Of a DNA stretch of 64,000 nt, positions 14,854 through 22,876 are shown one piece after another. The notes beneath the pieces were generated by a model, which was given only the letters and a program-made list of their open reading frames with translations, did no database searches and was not told the origin of the DNA. A program made the translations under genes and the position numbers. The stretch comes from Myxococcota bacterium (lineage in GTDB: Bacteria > Myxococcota_A > UBA9160 > UBA4427), in contig JAWKRT010000001.1 of assembly GCA_041389495.1 (NCBI GenBank), forward strand, positions 620,001 to 684,000. The letters run 5' to 3'. Position 1 is the first letter of the stretch. The number at the start of each line of letters is the position of its first letter.

Positions 14854-17229
14854 TCACAGCAGGTCGAGCTGCTTCGCCTCGCCGAGCGCGTCGCCGAACG
14901 ACGCCCCCACCTCGCGCAGCACGCCGTCCGCGATCGGCCGCAGCACCTTGTCGAGATAGTGCGCGCGGTCGATCGCGGCGCGGAGCGCGTCGGGGAGCGG
15001 CGCGTCGGGGTCGACGGGCTCGGGCCCGTCGCGCGTGACGACGTACCGGATGGAGCCGCCCGGCCGCGCGCCGCGCTCCGCGGCCTTGCGGGCCGCCTGG
15101 ACGTGCGGCGGCGCCGACGCCGTGTACGCGTCGAGCGACGCCTTGCGGACGCGCTTCGCGTAGACGAGCTCCGCGTCGAGCCGCCCCGCCTGCATCGCCT
15201 CCGCGACCTCGCGCGCGAACGGGAGCGGATCCTCGTCGCGGAACACGCGTTCGAGCAGCCCGCGCTGCAGGCGCCGCGCGACGGGCGGCCAGTCGCGCCG
15301 CACGGACTCGAGCCCGACGAGGTCGAGCTCGCCGTCGAGCCAGCCCGCGTACCGCTTCTTGCTCCCGCCCGCGCCGCCGCGCACGTGCGGCAGCAGGAAG
15401 CGCGCGTAGACGCACTCGAGCTCGAGCACGAGCGCCGAGTCGACGCCGTAGTCCGCGCGGATGCGCGCGTCGATCGCGGCCGACACGTCGGCGCGCAGGC
15501 GCTCGGCCGCGCGCTGCGCAGAAGCGGCGTCGCCGACCGCGTCGCCGAGCGCGACGAACACGGAGTCCGTGTCGCCGTAGAGGACGCGCAGCCCGCGCGC
15601 CTCGATCGCCTCGCGCGTCCACGCGAGCGTCTGCTGGCCGAAGCCCGTGATCGCGTTCGCGACGTCGGGATCGAAGAAGCGGCAGCCCGTCGACCCGAGC
15701 ACGCCGAACATCGAGTTCATCATGAGCTTGATGGCCTGGTCGGCGTGGCGGTCGCCGCGCGCCTTCGCGCGCTCGCGCCGTTCGGCGAGCGAAGCGAGCA
15801 GCCCGGGCAGGATGGCTCCGCTCCGCGCGAAGCGCGCTCCGTTCGGCGCGACGATCGCGTCGTCGCCGCGCGCGCGGGGGCCCGCGCGCGCCTCGCCGGC
15901 CAGCGCGTGCGCGAGCGGATCGAGCTGGAACGTGCGCATCAGGCTCGGGTACAGGCTCTTGAAGTCGAGCAGCGCGACGTTCCGGAACAGACCGGGCACG
16001 CCGTCGAGCACGGCGCCGCCGCGCACGTCCGCGGGCTCGCGATCGCGCTCGACGGTCGGCGCGACGCGCCCCGCCGCGCGCAGCGCGGGCAGGTAGAGCA
16101 GGTCGAACGACGCGATCGACGCGCCGACCCGGTCGAGCTGCATGCCCGACAGCTGGCTGCGCTCGACGGCGAGCGCGAGCAGGCCCTCGGCCGCGAGGAT
16201 GTCGAGCACGAGGCGCGCGTCCTCGACGTTGTAGGCGACGAGCGCGGCCGGGTCCTCGCGGTGGAGGCGCTGGATCTCCTCGACGCGGCCCTCGCCGGCG
16301 TGGGCGATGCGCTTGCCGCGCCCGAGGACGTGGCGCGCGACCGTCTCGAGGCGGTAGTCGTCGAGCGCGATGGCGTCGCGCACGAGCGGGATGCCGTCGA
16401 GGACCATGCGCCCCGGGATCTCGGCGCGCGCGTCGCGCCCGAAGCTCGCGTCGGACCGGAACGCGATCGCGCCGGGCGCGCGTCCGAGCTCGCACGCGAC
16501 GCCGTTCGCCTCGCAGCGCTCCGCGAGCACGCGCAGGTCGAAGCCGACGACGTTCCAGCCGACGACGACGTCGGGGTCGAGCTCGCGCACCGTCGCGACG
16601 AGCGCCTCGAGGAGCGCGCGCTCGCTCGCGAACACGCGCGCGCCGACGTCGCGCGCGTCGCGCGCGCCGGGCTCGCGAGCGAGGAGCGCGCGCGCGTCGC
16701 CGCGATCGGTCACGAGCGCGGCGGACAGCACGCGGCTCGCGTCGGGCGTCGTCTCGAGATCGATCGAGAGCGCGGTCGGCTCGACGCGCACGTCGTCGGC
16801 GGCCCGCAGCTCGGGATTGCGGAAGAGTCGCAGCCCGGCCGGCGTGACCTGCGCGTCGCCGCGCACCTCGACGCCGGCGCGCACGCCGAGCTCGGTCAGG
16901 AAGCGGTACGGGAAGCGGACGTCGGCCTCGAACGTGGCCGCGCCGCGCGCACGCAGCCGATCGCGCACGACGGGCACGCGCGCCGGGATCGGCAGCGTGA
17001 CGCGCGCCACGCGACGTCCGCGCAGATCGCGGAGCGCGGTGCGCTCGCACGTCGCGTCGGGCTCGTCGTCGAGCAGCTCGCGATGATCGTCGAGCACGAA
17101 GAACGCCGGGCGGTAGCGGTCCTCCTCCACGAGGAACGGAGGGCCGTCCTCGAGGCGGCCGTAGAGCTGCACGACGGGAACGCCGCGCCGGACGCGATAC
17201 GTCGGCTGCAGCACGAGGCCTCGCGGCAT
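14854..17229 (-). CDS. polB: DNA polymerase II (family B)
   Basis: 791 residues (E. coli Pol II is 783). 3'-5' exonuclease motifs: Exo I LSIDLETTP, Exo II VVGWNVVGFDL and Exo III YNVEDARL. Polymerase motifs: A LLDFKSLYPSL, B KLMMNSMFGVLG (Phe replaces the usual Tyr) and C YGDTDSVF. The extreme C-terminus is KQLDLL, matching the beta-clamp-binding pentapeptide with which E. coli Pol II also ends (QLGLF). Functions in damage tolerance and replication restart. A TACAAT hexamer ends only six bases before the ATG, so the mRNA may be leaderless. No LexA-like palindrome is obvious. It converges on the acyl-CoA dehydrogenase pair. Confidence 0.96.
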   Translation of the reverse strand: MPRGLVLQPTYRVRRGVPVVQLYGRLEDGPPFLVEEDRYRPAFFVLDDHRELLDDEPDATCERTALRDLRGRRVARVTLPIPARVPVVRDRLRARGAATFEADVRFPYRFLTELGVRAGVEVRGDAQVTPAGLRLFRNPELRAADDVRVEPTALSIDLETTPDASRVLSAALVTDRGDARALLAREPGARDARDVGARVFASERALLEALVATVRELDPDVVVGWNVVGFDLRVLAERCEANGVACELGRAPGAIAFRSDASFGRDARAEIPGRMVLDGIPLVRDAIALDDYRLETVARHVLGRGKRIAHAGEGRVEEIQRLHREDPAALVAYNVEDARLVLDILAAEGLLALAVERSQLSGMQLDRVGASIASFDLLYLPALRAAGRVAPTVERDREPADVRGGAVLDGVPGLFRNVALLDFKSLYPSLMRTFQLDPLAHALAGEARAGPRARGDDAIVAPNGARFARSGAILPGLLASLAERRERAKARGDRHADQAIKLMMNSMFGVLGSTGCRFFDPDVANAITGFGQQTLAWTREAIEARGLRVLYGDTDSVFVALGDAVGDAASAQRAAERLRADVSAAIDARIRADYGVDSALVLELECVYARFLLPHVRGGAGGSKKRYAGWLDGELDLVGLESVRRDWPPVARRLQRGLLERVFRDEDPLPFAREVAEAMQAGRLDAELVYAKRVRKASLDAYTASAPPHVQAARKAAERGARPGGSIRYVVTRDGPEPVDPDAPLPDALRAAIDRAHYLDKVLRPIADGVLREVGASFGDALGEAKQLDLL

Positions 17230-17235
17230 CGGGCG

Positions 17236-17241
17236 ATTGTA
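17236..17241 (-). promoter_or_regulatory. -10 element of polB, possibly leaderless
   Basis: Leftward TACAAT (one mismatch to TATAAT) is separated from the polB ATG at 17229 by six bases, so the first transcribed base would be at or next to the start codon. No clear -35 is seen. A rightward TATGCT at 17256-17261 would serve the divergent VanZ-like gene. Confidence 0.4.
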
Positions 17242-17367
17242 CGCCCGTGCCGCGGTATGCTCGCGCCCTTCGCTCGCCTCGCGACGGCCGTGCTGCGGCG
17301 TCGTCGCGAGGCCTTCGCGGGACGCCCGCGCCGGCGCTGCGGTGCGCCCGGGGGCGTCGGAGGGCCG

Positions 17368-17862
17368 GTGCAGCGACGCGTCGAGCGCGAGGCCGAGCGA
17401 GCGGAGCCGACGCCGGGCTCCGCGGTGCCGCACGCGCGCCGCGGTGCGCGCGCCATCACCCTCCTCACCATCGCGTTCGCGCTGTTCCTGCTCGGGCTCG
17501 TCGCGCTCGCGAACAGCGGAGTCGCGACGCGCCAGCTGCTCGCGCTCGCCGCGAAGATCCCGGGCCGCGACAAGACGGTCCACTTCGCGCTCATGGGGAC
17601 GATGTCGCTGCTGCTCAATCTCGCGTGGCGCGGCGCGCGCTGGAAGCTGGGCGCGCTGCCGTCGCCGCTCGTCGTGCCGAAGGGGAGCGCGCTGGTCGCG
17701 CTCGTGGTGACGGCGGAGGAGTTCACGCAGAAGCTCGTGCCGGTGCGCAGCTTCTCGCTCGAGGATCTCGCGTACGACTACCTCGGCATCGCCGTGCTCG
17801 GGACGCTCGGGATGTGGATCGCCGCGCGCATCGCGCGGCGTGCGTCGCGGGAAGGCGGGTGA
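17368..17862 (+). CDS. VanZ-like membrane protein
   Basis: 164 residues from GTG 17368, preceded by GGAGGG; an in-frame ATG at 17257 would add 37 Arg/Ala-rich residues and overlaps a likely -10 TATGCT. The protein has three or four hydrophobic segments (ITLLTIAFALFLLGLVALAN; VHFALMGTMSLLLNLAW; SALVALVVTAEEFTQ; YLGIAVLGTLGMWIAARI). The DKTVHFALMG and EEFTQKLVPVRSFSLEDLAYDYLG motifs mark the VanZ-like family, of unknown biochemical role beyond the teicoplanin-resistance member. The stop overlaps the next start (GTGA), suggesting co-expression with the metallophosphoesterase. Confidence 0.8.
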   Translation: MQRRVEREAERAEPTPGSAVPHARRGARAITLLTIAFALFLLGLVALANSGVATRQLLALAAKIPGRDKTVHFALMGTMSLLLNLAWRGARWKLGALPSPLVVPKGSALVALVVTAEEFTQKLVPVRSFSLEDLAYDYLGIAVLGTLGMWIAARIARRASREGG

Positions 17863-19610
17863 CGCGGGGGGGAAGCGCGCGGCGCGCGGCGCGCGCGGCG
17901 TCGTGCGCCGTCGCGGTGCTCGCGGTCGCCGCCCCGGCCCTCGGCGGGCCTCTGCCGCCCGCGCGCGGCGTCGTCTTCGTCGACGTCGATCGCGACGGCG
18001 CGCGCGACGACGGCGAGCCGGGCGCGGCGCGCGTCGTCGTCCAGCGCGGAGCGGTGCTCGCCTTCACCGACGACGACGGGCGCTATGCGCTACCCGCGGC
18101 CGCGGCCGACGACGGGCCCGTCTTCGTGACGCGGCCGTCGGGGTTCGACTGCGCGCGCTGGTACCGGGAGGGCGGCGGCGACTTCGCGCTCGTCGCGCGC
18201 GACGCGGCGCGCGCGAGCGGCGTGTTCGTGCACCTCTCCGACGCGCACGTCACGGACCGCGCGAGCGATCTCGCGCGGCTCGCGGTGCCGGCGCCGATCG
18301 CCGCGATGCCGCGCTGGCTCGCGGGACAGGCGATGCTGCTGCTCCTGCGCGGGCAGCACGGCGCGGGCGTCACGAGCGGCGCCATCGCCGATGCCCTGGT
18401 GCGCGCGGAGTACGGCGACGGCGCGCGGCGGAGCGCGTCGGCCGCGACGACCGTCGGCAGCTGGGTGCATCGGCTCGCCGCGCTCGGCGACGGCGCGAGC
18501 GGCGACGCCGAGGGCGAGGGCGCGCCGCCCGGCATCGACCCCGTGCGCGACTTCCGCGCCTCGCTCCGCGAGATCGCGCGGCTCGCTCCCGACTTCGTGG
18601 TGAGCACGGGCGACCTCGTGCTCGAGAGCAACGAGGTCGACGGCGAGACGGCCGGGCGCTGGCTCGACTTCTACCTGCGCGAGACGCGCGCGACCGGGCT
18701 CGCCTTCCACGAGACGATCGGCAACAACGAGATCGTGGGCATCGGCCTCGACCCGGTCGACCCGGCCGCGCCCGGGTTCGGCAAGGCGGCGTTCCGCGCG
18801 CGCTTCGGCCCGACGGCCTACGCCTTCGATCGCGGCGAGCTCCACTTCGTCGCGCTCGACACGCATCGCGCGCGGAGCGCGAGCGGCGACGACTGGAGCT
18901 TCACGGCGATGGAGCCGCGCGTGCGCGCGTGGCTGTCGGCCGACCTCGCCGCGCACGCGGGGAGCGCGATCGTCGTCCTGAACCACGAGCCCTTCGCGAG
19001 CGATCCGTCGTGGCCGCTCGCACTGCGCCTCGCTCCGACCGTGGAGGACGCCGACTGGATCGGGCGCGCGGGTGTCGCGTACACGCTCACCGGCCACCTG
19101 CACGCGAGCGGCTCGTCCGTCGACGCGCACGAGCACGGCTCCGTGCGCGCGACGCAGCACGTCTCGACGGGCGCGCTCTCGGGCGCGCGCTGGGTGTTCC
19201 CGGCCGACGCGGCGCCGCGCGGCTACCGCCTCGTGCAGATGCGCGGCCGCGAGCTCTACTCCGCCTGGAAACGCACCGGAGAGCCGCTCGTCGCCTTCGT
19301 GTCGCCGCCCGATCGCGCGGCCTTCGCGACGCGGCCGCCGGCTGCCGACCCTGCTGCGATCGTCGTCGTCGCGGCCGACCGCGCCGGCCCCTTCGCCGCG
19401 GTCGAGCTGTGGCGCGGCGAGGAGCGCGTCGCGCTCGAGGCCTGGAGCCCGTACTTCTTCGCCGCGCGCGACCCGGCGACGGGCGCGACGGGCGCGACGG
19501 GCGCCGCGGAGGCGACGCGCGGCGGCGACGGGAGCGGAGCCGGCCTGCGCGTCGTCGCGCGGCGCGCGAACGGCGAGGTCGTCGCGCGCGAGCTCGCTCC
19601 CGCGCGGTAG
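17859..19610 (+). CDS. Exported calcineurin-like metallophosphoesterase with N- and C-terminal accessory domains
   Basis: 583 residues; GTG start overlaps the previous stop by four bases. Signal peptide, then an Sdr/prealbumin-like domain (~33-80; FVDVDRDGARDDGEPGAARV ... DDDGRYALP). A metallophosphoesterase core follows (~118-440) with FVHLSDAHVTD, STGDLVLESN, GNNEIVG, VLNHEPF and GHLHASG. These are the usual dimetal ligand motifs, with GNNE instead of GNHD/E. The C-terminal ~120 residues form another beta domain. This three-part layout matches the MetallophosN-Metallophos-MetallophosC family. A Gly-Ala-Thr repeat (ATGATGATGAA) lies near the C-terminus. Substrate unknown; the location is periplasm or cell surface. 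Confidence 0.9.
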   Translation: MTRGGSARRAARAASCAVAVLAVAAPALGGPLPPARGVVFVDVDRDGARDDGEPGAARVVVQRGAVLAFTDDDGRYALPAAAADDGPVFVTRPSGFDCARWYREGGGDFALVARDAARASGVFVHLSDAHVTDRASDLARLAVPAPIAAMPRWLAGQAMLLLLRGQHGAGVTSGAIADALVRAEYGDGARRSASAATTVGSWVHRLAALGDGASGDAEGEGAPPGIDPVRDFRASLREIARLAPDFVVSTGDLVLESNEVDGETAGRWLDFYLRETRATGLAFHETIGNNEIVGIGLDPVDPAAPGFGKAAFRARFGPTAYAFDRGELHFVALDTHRARSASGDDWSFTAMEPRVRAWLSADLAAHAGSAIVVLNHEPFASDPSWPLALRLAPTVEDADWIGRAGVAYTLTGHLHASGSSVDAHEHGSVRATQHVSTGALSGARWVFPADAAPRGYRLVQMRGRELYSAWKRTGEPLVAFVSPPDRAAFATRPPAADPAAIVVVAADRAGPFAAVELWRGEERVALEAWSPYFFAARDPATGATGATGAAEATRGGDGSGAGLRVVARRANGEVVARELAPAR

Positions 19611-19620
19611 AGTCGCGCGC

Positions 19621-20622
19621 GTGACCACACCCGCGATGCCGAAGCCCGCGCCGCCGCCTTCCGCGTCCGGCGCGCTCCCGCCGCCCCCGCCCTTGCGAAC
19701 GCGCGTGAGCGAGCTGCTCGGCGTCGACTACCCGATCGTGCAGGCGCCGATGGGCTGGATCGCGCGCGCCCGGCTCGCTTCGGCGGTCTCGAACGCGGGC
19801 GGGCTCGGCATCATCGAGACCTCGTCGGGTGAGCTCGACGCCGTCCGCGACGAGATCCGCAAGATGCGCGCGCTCACCGAGAAGCCGTTCGGCGTCAACA
19901 TCGCGCAGCTCTTCGTGCGCGATCCGGACATCGTCGATTTCGTCGTCGACAACGGCGTGCGCTTCGTGACGACGTCGGCGGGCGACCCGACCCGCTACAC
20001 CGAGAAGCTCAAGAAGGCCGGGCTCGTCGTCTTCCACGTGGTCCCGACGCTGCGCGCCGCACTGAAGGCCGTGGCCGCGGGCGTCGACGGCCTCGTCGTC
20101 GAGGGCGGGGAGGGCGGCGGCTTCAAGAACCCGCGCGACGTGGCCTCGATGGTGCTGCTCCCGCTCGTCTGCTCGCGCGTCGACGTCCCGGTGATCGCGG
20201 CCGGCGGCATGCTCGACGGCCGCACGATGGCGGCGGCCTTCGCGCTCGGCGCCGAAGGCGTGCAGATGGGGACGCGCATGGTGGCGGCCGCCGAGTCGCC
20301 CGTGCACGACAACTACAAGAACGCGATCGCGACCGCGGCCGAGACCGACACGGTGTTCGTCAACCGCTTCGGCCGGCCGGGCCTGCGCGCATTGCGCACG
20401 CGCATGAGCGAGGAGCTCGAGCGCCGCGAGTCGGTCGACCTCGGCGTGCTCGGACGGGTGCGCGACGTCTACTTCGGCGGCGACATGGAGGCGGCCATCG
20501 CGCTCGCGGGTCAGGTGGCGGGGCGCATCGACGGCGTCGCCAGCGTGCGCGACATCGTGCACGGCTGCGTGCGCGAGCTTCGCGAGCGCGCCGCGGCGGT
20601 CGAGGCGCTCGCGCGCGCGTGA
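19621..20622 (+). CDS. Nitronate monooxygenase / FabK-like flavoprotein
   Basis: 333 residues from GTG 19621 (ATG 19636 also possible; neither has a clear ribosome-binding site). FMN TIM barrel: YPIVQAPMGWIARARLASAV, FGVNIAQLFVRD, VEGGEGGGFKNP, PVIAAGGMLDGRTMAAAFALGA and EGVQMGTRM. The usual AGGH motif of nitronate monooxygenase is replaced by EGGEGGG, so the catalytic His is not where expected. The enzyme may act as an enoyl reductase (FabK-like) or on another nitro or lactone substrate. Its Pro-rich N-terminus is unremarkable. Family membership is firm; reaction is not. Confidence 0.85.
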   Translation: MTTPAMPKPAPPPSASGALPPPPPLRTRVSELLGVDYPIVQAPMGWIARARLASAVSNAGGLGIIETSSGELDAVRDEIRKMRALTEKPFGVNIAQLFVRDPDIVDFVVDNGVRFVTTSAGDPTRYTEKLKKAGLVVFHVVPTLRAALKAVAAGVDGLVVEGGEGGGFKNPRDVASMVLLPLVCSRVDVPVIAAGGMLDGRTMAAAFALGAEGVQMGTRMVAAAESPVHDNYKNAIATAAETDTVFVNRFGRPGLRALRTRMSEELERRESVDLGVLGRVRDVYFGGDMEAAIALAGQVAGRIDGVASVRDIVHGCVRELRERAAAVEALARA

Positions 20623-20650
20623 CGCGGGCGGCCGCGCGTCCGCATCGACG

Positions 20651-20932
20651 CTAGGCGGGCGCCGGCAGCACCTGCTGCGTCGCGTAGACGTCGACGCGGT
20701 CGAACACGCCGAGCGCGAGGTACGGGTCGGCGTGCGCGATGCGTCGCGCCTCGTCGAAGCCCGCCGCCTCGAACACGATCAGGCTGCCGCGCGGCCGCCC
20801 CTCGTCGTCGAGCAGCGGCCCGGCGAACCGCACGTCGAGGTGCGCGAGGTGGTCGACGTGACGCGGGCGCGCCTCCGGGCGGCGCGCGGCGCCGTCCGCG
20901 CCGTCGTGTCCCACGTAGCAGTAGAGCGGCAT
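20651..20932 (-). CDS. YCII-family small protein
   Basis: 93 residues. Family signature: HVDHLAHLDVRFAGPLLDDE, GSLIVFEA and ADPYLALGVFDRVDV. YCII proteins are ferredoxin-like dimers with a conserved His-Asp pair (His-Leu-Ala-His-Leu-Asp here); some are dehydrochlorinases or peroxidases, most are uncharacterised. The leftward ATG at 20932 is preceded by AGGAGAG and then the GTGC microsatellite. It converges on the nitronate-monooxygenase-like gene with a short gap. Confidence 0.85.
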   Translation of the reverse strand: MPLYCYVGHDGADGAARRPEARPRHVDHLAHLDVRFAGPLLDDEGRPRGSLIVFEAAGFDEARRIAHADPYLALGVFDRVDVYATQQVLPAPA

Positions 20933-20948
20933 CGTGCGTTCTCTCCTC

Positions 20949-20972
20949 GTGCGTGCGTGCGTGCGTGCGTGC
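20949..20972. repeat. Tetranucleotide repeat (GTGC)6
   Basis: Six perfect GTGC units lie between the alpha/beta-hydrolase stop and the YCII start. On the leftward strand the repeat (GCAC) sits just upstream of the YCII ribosome-binding site, where slippage could change leader spacing. Confidence 0.9.
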
Positions 20973-20984
20973 GCGGGTCGGCCG

Positions 20985-22772
20985 TCAGCGCGCATCCGGC
21001 GCGTCGCCGTCCGCGCGGCTCGTGATGCGGCCCATGAGCTCGACGATCTCGGGCTTGCGGTAGTCCGCGTGCGCGCCGATCGGGTCGAGCCAGCCGAGCG
21101 TGTAGTCGACCCAGCGGCGTTCGAGGCTCAATCCGAAGACGCCGTGGTCGACGACGGGCGAGACGTCGACGAACACGAGGCCGCGGCACGCGGGCAGCCC
21201 GCAGCCGTTCGCACCTCGCGGCGTGTCGTGCAGCGCGTCGAGCGCGATGGTCGGGAAGTCGCGAGGGGGCTCGTAGGGCGCGACCGTGAGGCGCCCGGCC
21301 GACTCGTTGAGCAGGCCGAGATCGAAGAAGCCCTTGTGCCGCTCGCCCCAGCGCGGCGAGATGCCGAGCGCGTCGCTCGACACGTCGGTCAGGACCTCGA
21401 GCACGGGCAGCTGCGCGAGCGTGTCCATGACGTGGTGGTGCGGCCCGCGCGCGAGCCCGCGCGCCTGCGTCGTCGCGTAGTTCACCGGCGTCGTGATGGC
21501 CGAGTAGAGGAGCGCGATCGGCACGCTCACGACCTCGGCGAGCCCGCGCTGGAAGAGGTCGAACGGACGATCGGCGAGCGGAGGCAGCGGGATCGCGAGG
21601 CCGTCGAGCATGCGCGGCTCGACGTCCTCGCGCTCGTTCTGCTCGCCTCTCCCGAAGCCGGGCATCACGAGCTGCACGGCCTCGGCCGCGCGCTTCGTGC
21701 CGCGCTCGGCCTGCTCCGTCATCACGCCGAAGACGCGCTGCCGGAAGATCGCCTCGAACGACGTGAAGCTGTACGCGTTCACCACGAGGTTGGCGGTCGG
21801 GAACAGGAAGCCGTTCGCGTGGTCGTGGCGGCTCTGCGTGACGATCACGGGATAGTCGGCGTCGCGGTGGAGGTTGGGCAGCACGAGCGCGGGTTGGATC
21901 AGCACCGCTCCGCGCACGCGGTCGGCCGACGCGAAGGGCTCGGAGCGCACGCGCGCGAGCGCGAGGTGGTTCTGCATGAGACCCGAGACGATGCGCGTTC
22001 CGAAGCTGTGGCCGATCAGGACGATCTCGGGCCGCGCGATCGCGCCGTTCTCCGGATAGGCGTTCGCGAAGATCGTGTTGAGCTCGGTGCGCAGCCCGCC
22101 GTAGCCGATGCGATCCGCCATCGCGGCCTTCGACCAGAACGAGATCGGGAAGAGCAGGTGGTCCGGCAGGTAGGCGAGCCAGTCCGCGAGGACGGGAAAC
22201 GGGATGAGATCGTTCGCGAGCTTGCGGAAGCCCGTCTGGCTCGAGTCCCAGCCGATCGCGATCACCGTCGTCGGGATCTGCGGCCCGCGTTCGGGCGCCG
22301 AGGCGAGCAGGTCGCGCAGCAGCTCGATGTACGTGCCGTAGGACGACTCGCCGTCGTTCGCCCACCCGTAGCTGATGAGGATGAGGCGCTCGATCTGCGG
22401 GTTCTCGCGCAGGTGCGCGATCAGCTGCTCGCGCTCCCCCGGCGCCTGCAGCTCGCCCCAGCGGTTGAAGCCCAGCACGAAGAAGCCGACGACCTCGGGC
22501 GGCAGGCCGCGGCGCGCGGGCGCGATGCCCGCCGCGGCCTCGTCGACGGTGGCCTCGTCGACGGCGGCCTCGTCGATCTGTGCGCGCGCGGGAGCGGGTG
22601 CGGCGGCGGCGAAGGCCGCGAACGCGACGGCGACAAAGGTCGCGAACGCGGCGGTCGACGCGACGGGGAACGCGGCGGTCGACGTGGCGGCGAGCGCGCG
22701 CGCGGCGACGGCGGAGAGCCGGGGGTGCGGGCGGCGCGCGGCTCGGAAGGGCACCGGACGGGATCGCGACAT
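20985..22772 (-). CDS. Exported alpha/beta-hydrolase-like protein
   Basis: 595 residues with a long Ala-rich signal region (to PARAQ, ~65). The nucleophile elbow is IGHSFGTRIVSG (Gly-His-Ser-Phe-Gly) after EIVLIGHS. LILISYGWANDGESSYGTY and TTVIAIGWDSSQTGF are the flanking strands. A segment with TPVNYATTQARGLARG may be membrane-interacting. A candidate acid and His are not assigned with confidence; VTQSRHDHANGF is a possible acid/His-containing loop. Probably a lipase or esterase of the periplasm or outer membrane. It is leftward, following glpD with a 104-base gap. Confidence 0.75.
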   Translation of the reverse strand: MSRSRPVPFRAARRPHPRLSAVAARALAATSTAAFPVASTAAFATFVAVAFAAFAAAAPAPARAQIDEAAVDEATVDEAAAGIAPARRGLPPEVVGFFVLGFNRWGELQAPGEREQLIAHLRENPQIERLILISYGWANDGESSYGTYIELLRDLLASAPERGPQIPTTVIAIGWDSSQTGFRKLANDLIPFPVLADWLAYLPDHLLFPISFWSKAAMADRIGYGGLRTELNTIFANAYPENGAIARPEIVLIGHSFGTRIVSGLMQNHLALARVRSEPFASADRVRGAVLIQPALVLPNLHRDADYPVIVTQSRHDHANGFLFPTANLVVNAYSFTSFEAIFRQRVFGVMTEQAERGTKRAAEAVQLVMPGFGRGEQNEREDVEPRMLDGLAIPLPPLADRPFDLFQRGLAEVVSVPIALLYSAITTPVNYATTQARGLARGPHHHVMDTLAQLPVLEVLTDVSSDALGISPRWGERHKGFFDLGLLNESAGRLTVAPYEPPRDFPTIALDALHDTPRGANGCGLPACRGLVFVDVSPVVDHGVFGLSLERRWVDYTLGWLDPIGAHADYRKPEIVELMGRITSRADGDAPDAR

Positions 22773-22876
22773 CGCCGCTCCTCGCCGCGCCGAGACGCGG
22801 CGTCGGGCGCATCCTCGCACAGACGTGCGCGTCGGGACACGCGCCGCGGCCGCGCGCCGCGGTGCGCCGCGAGCGG

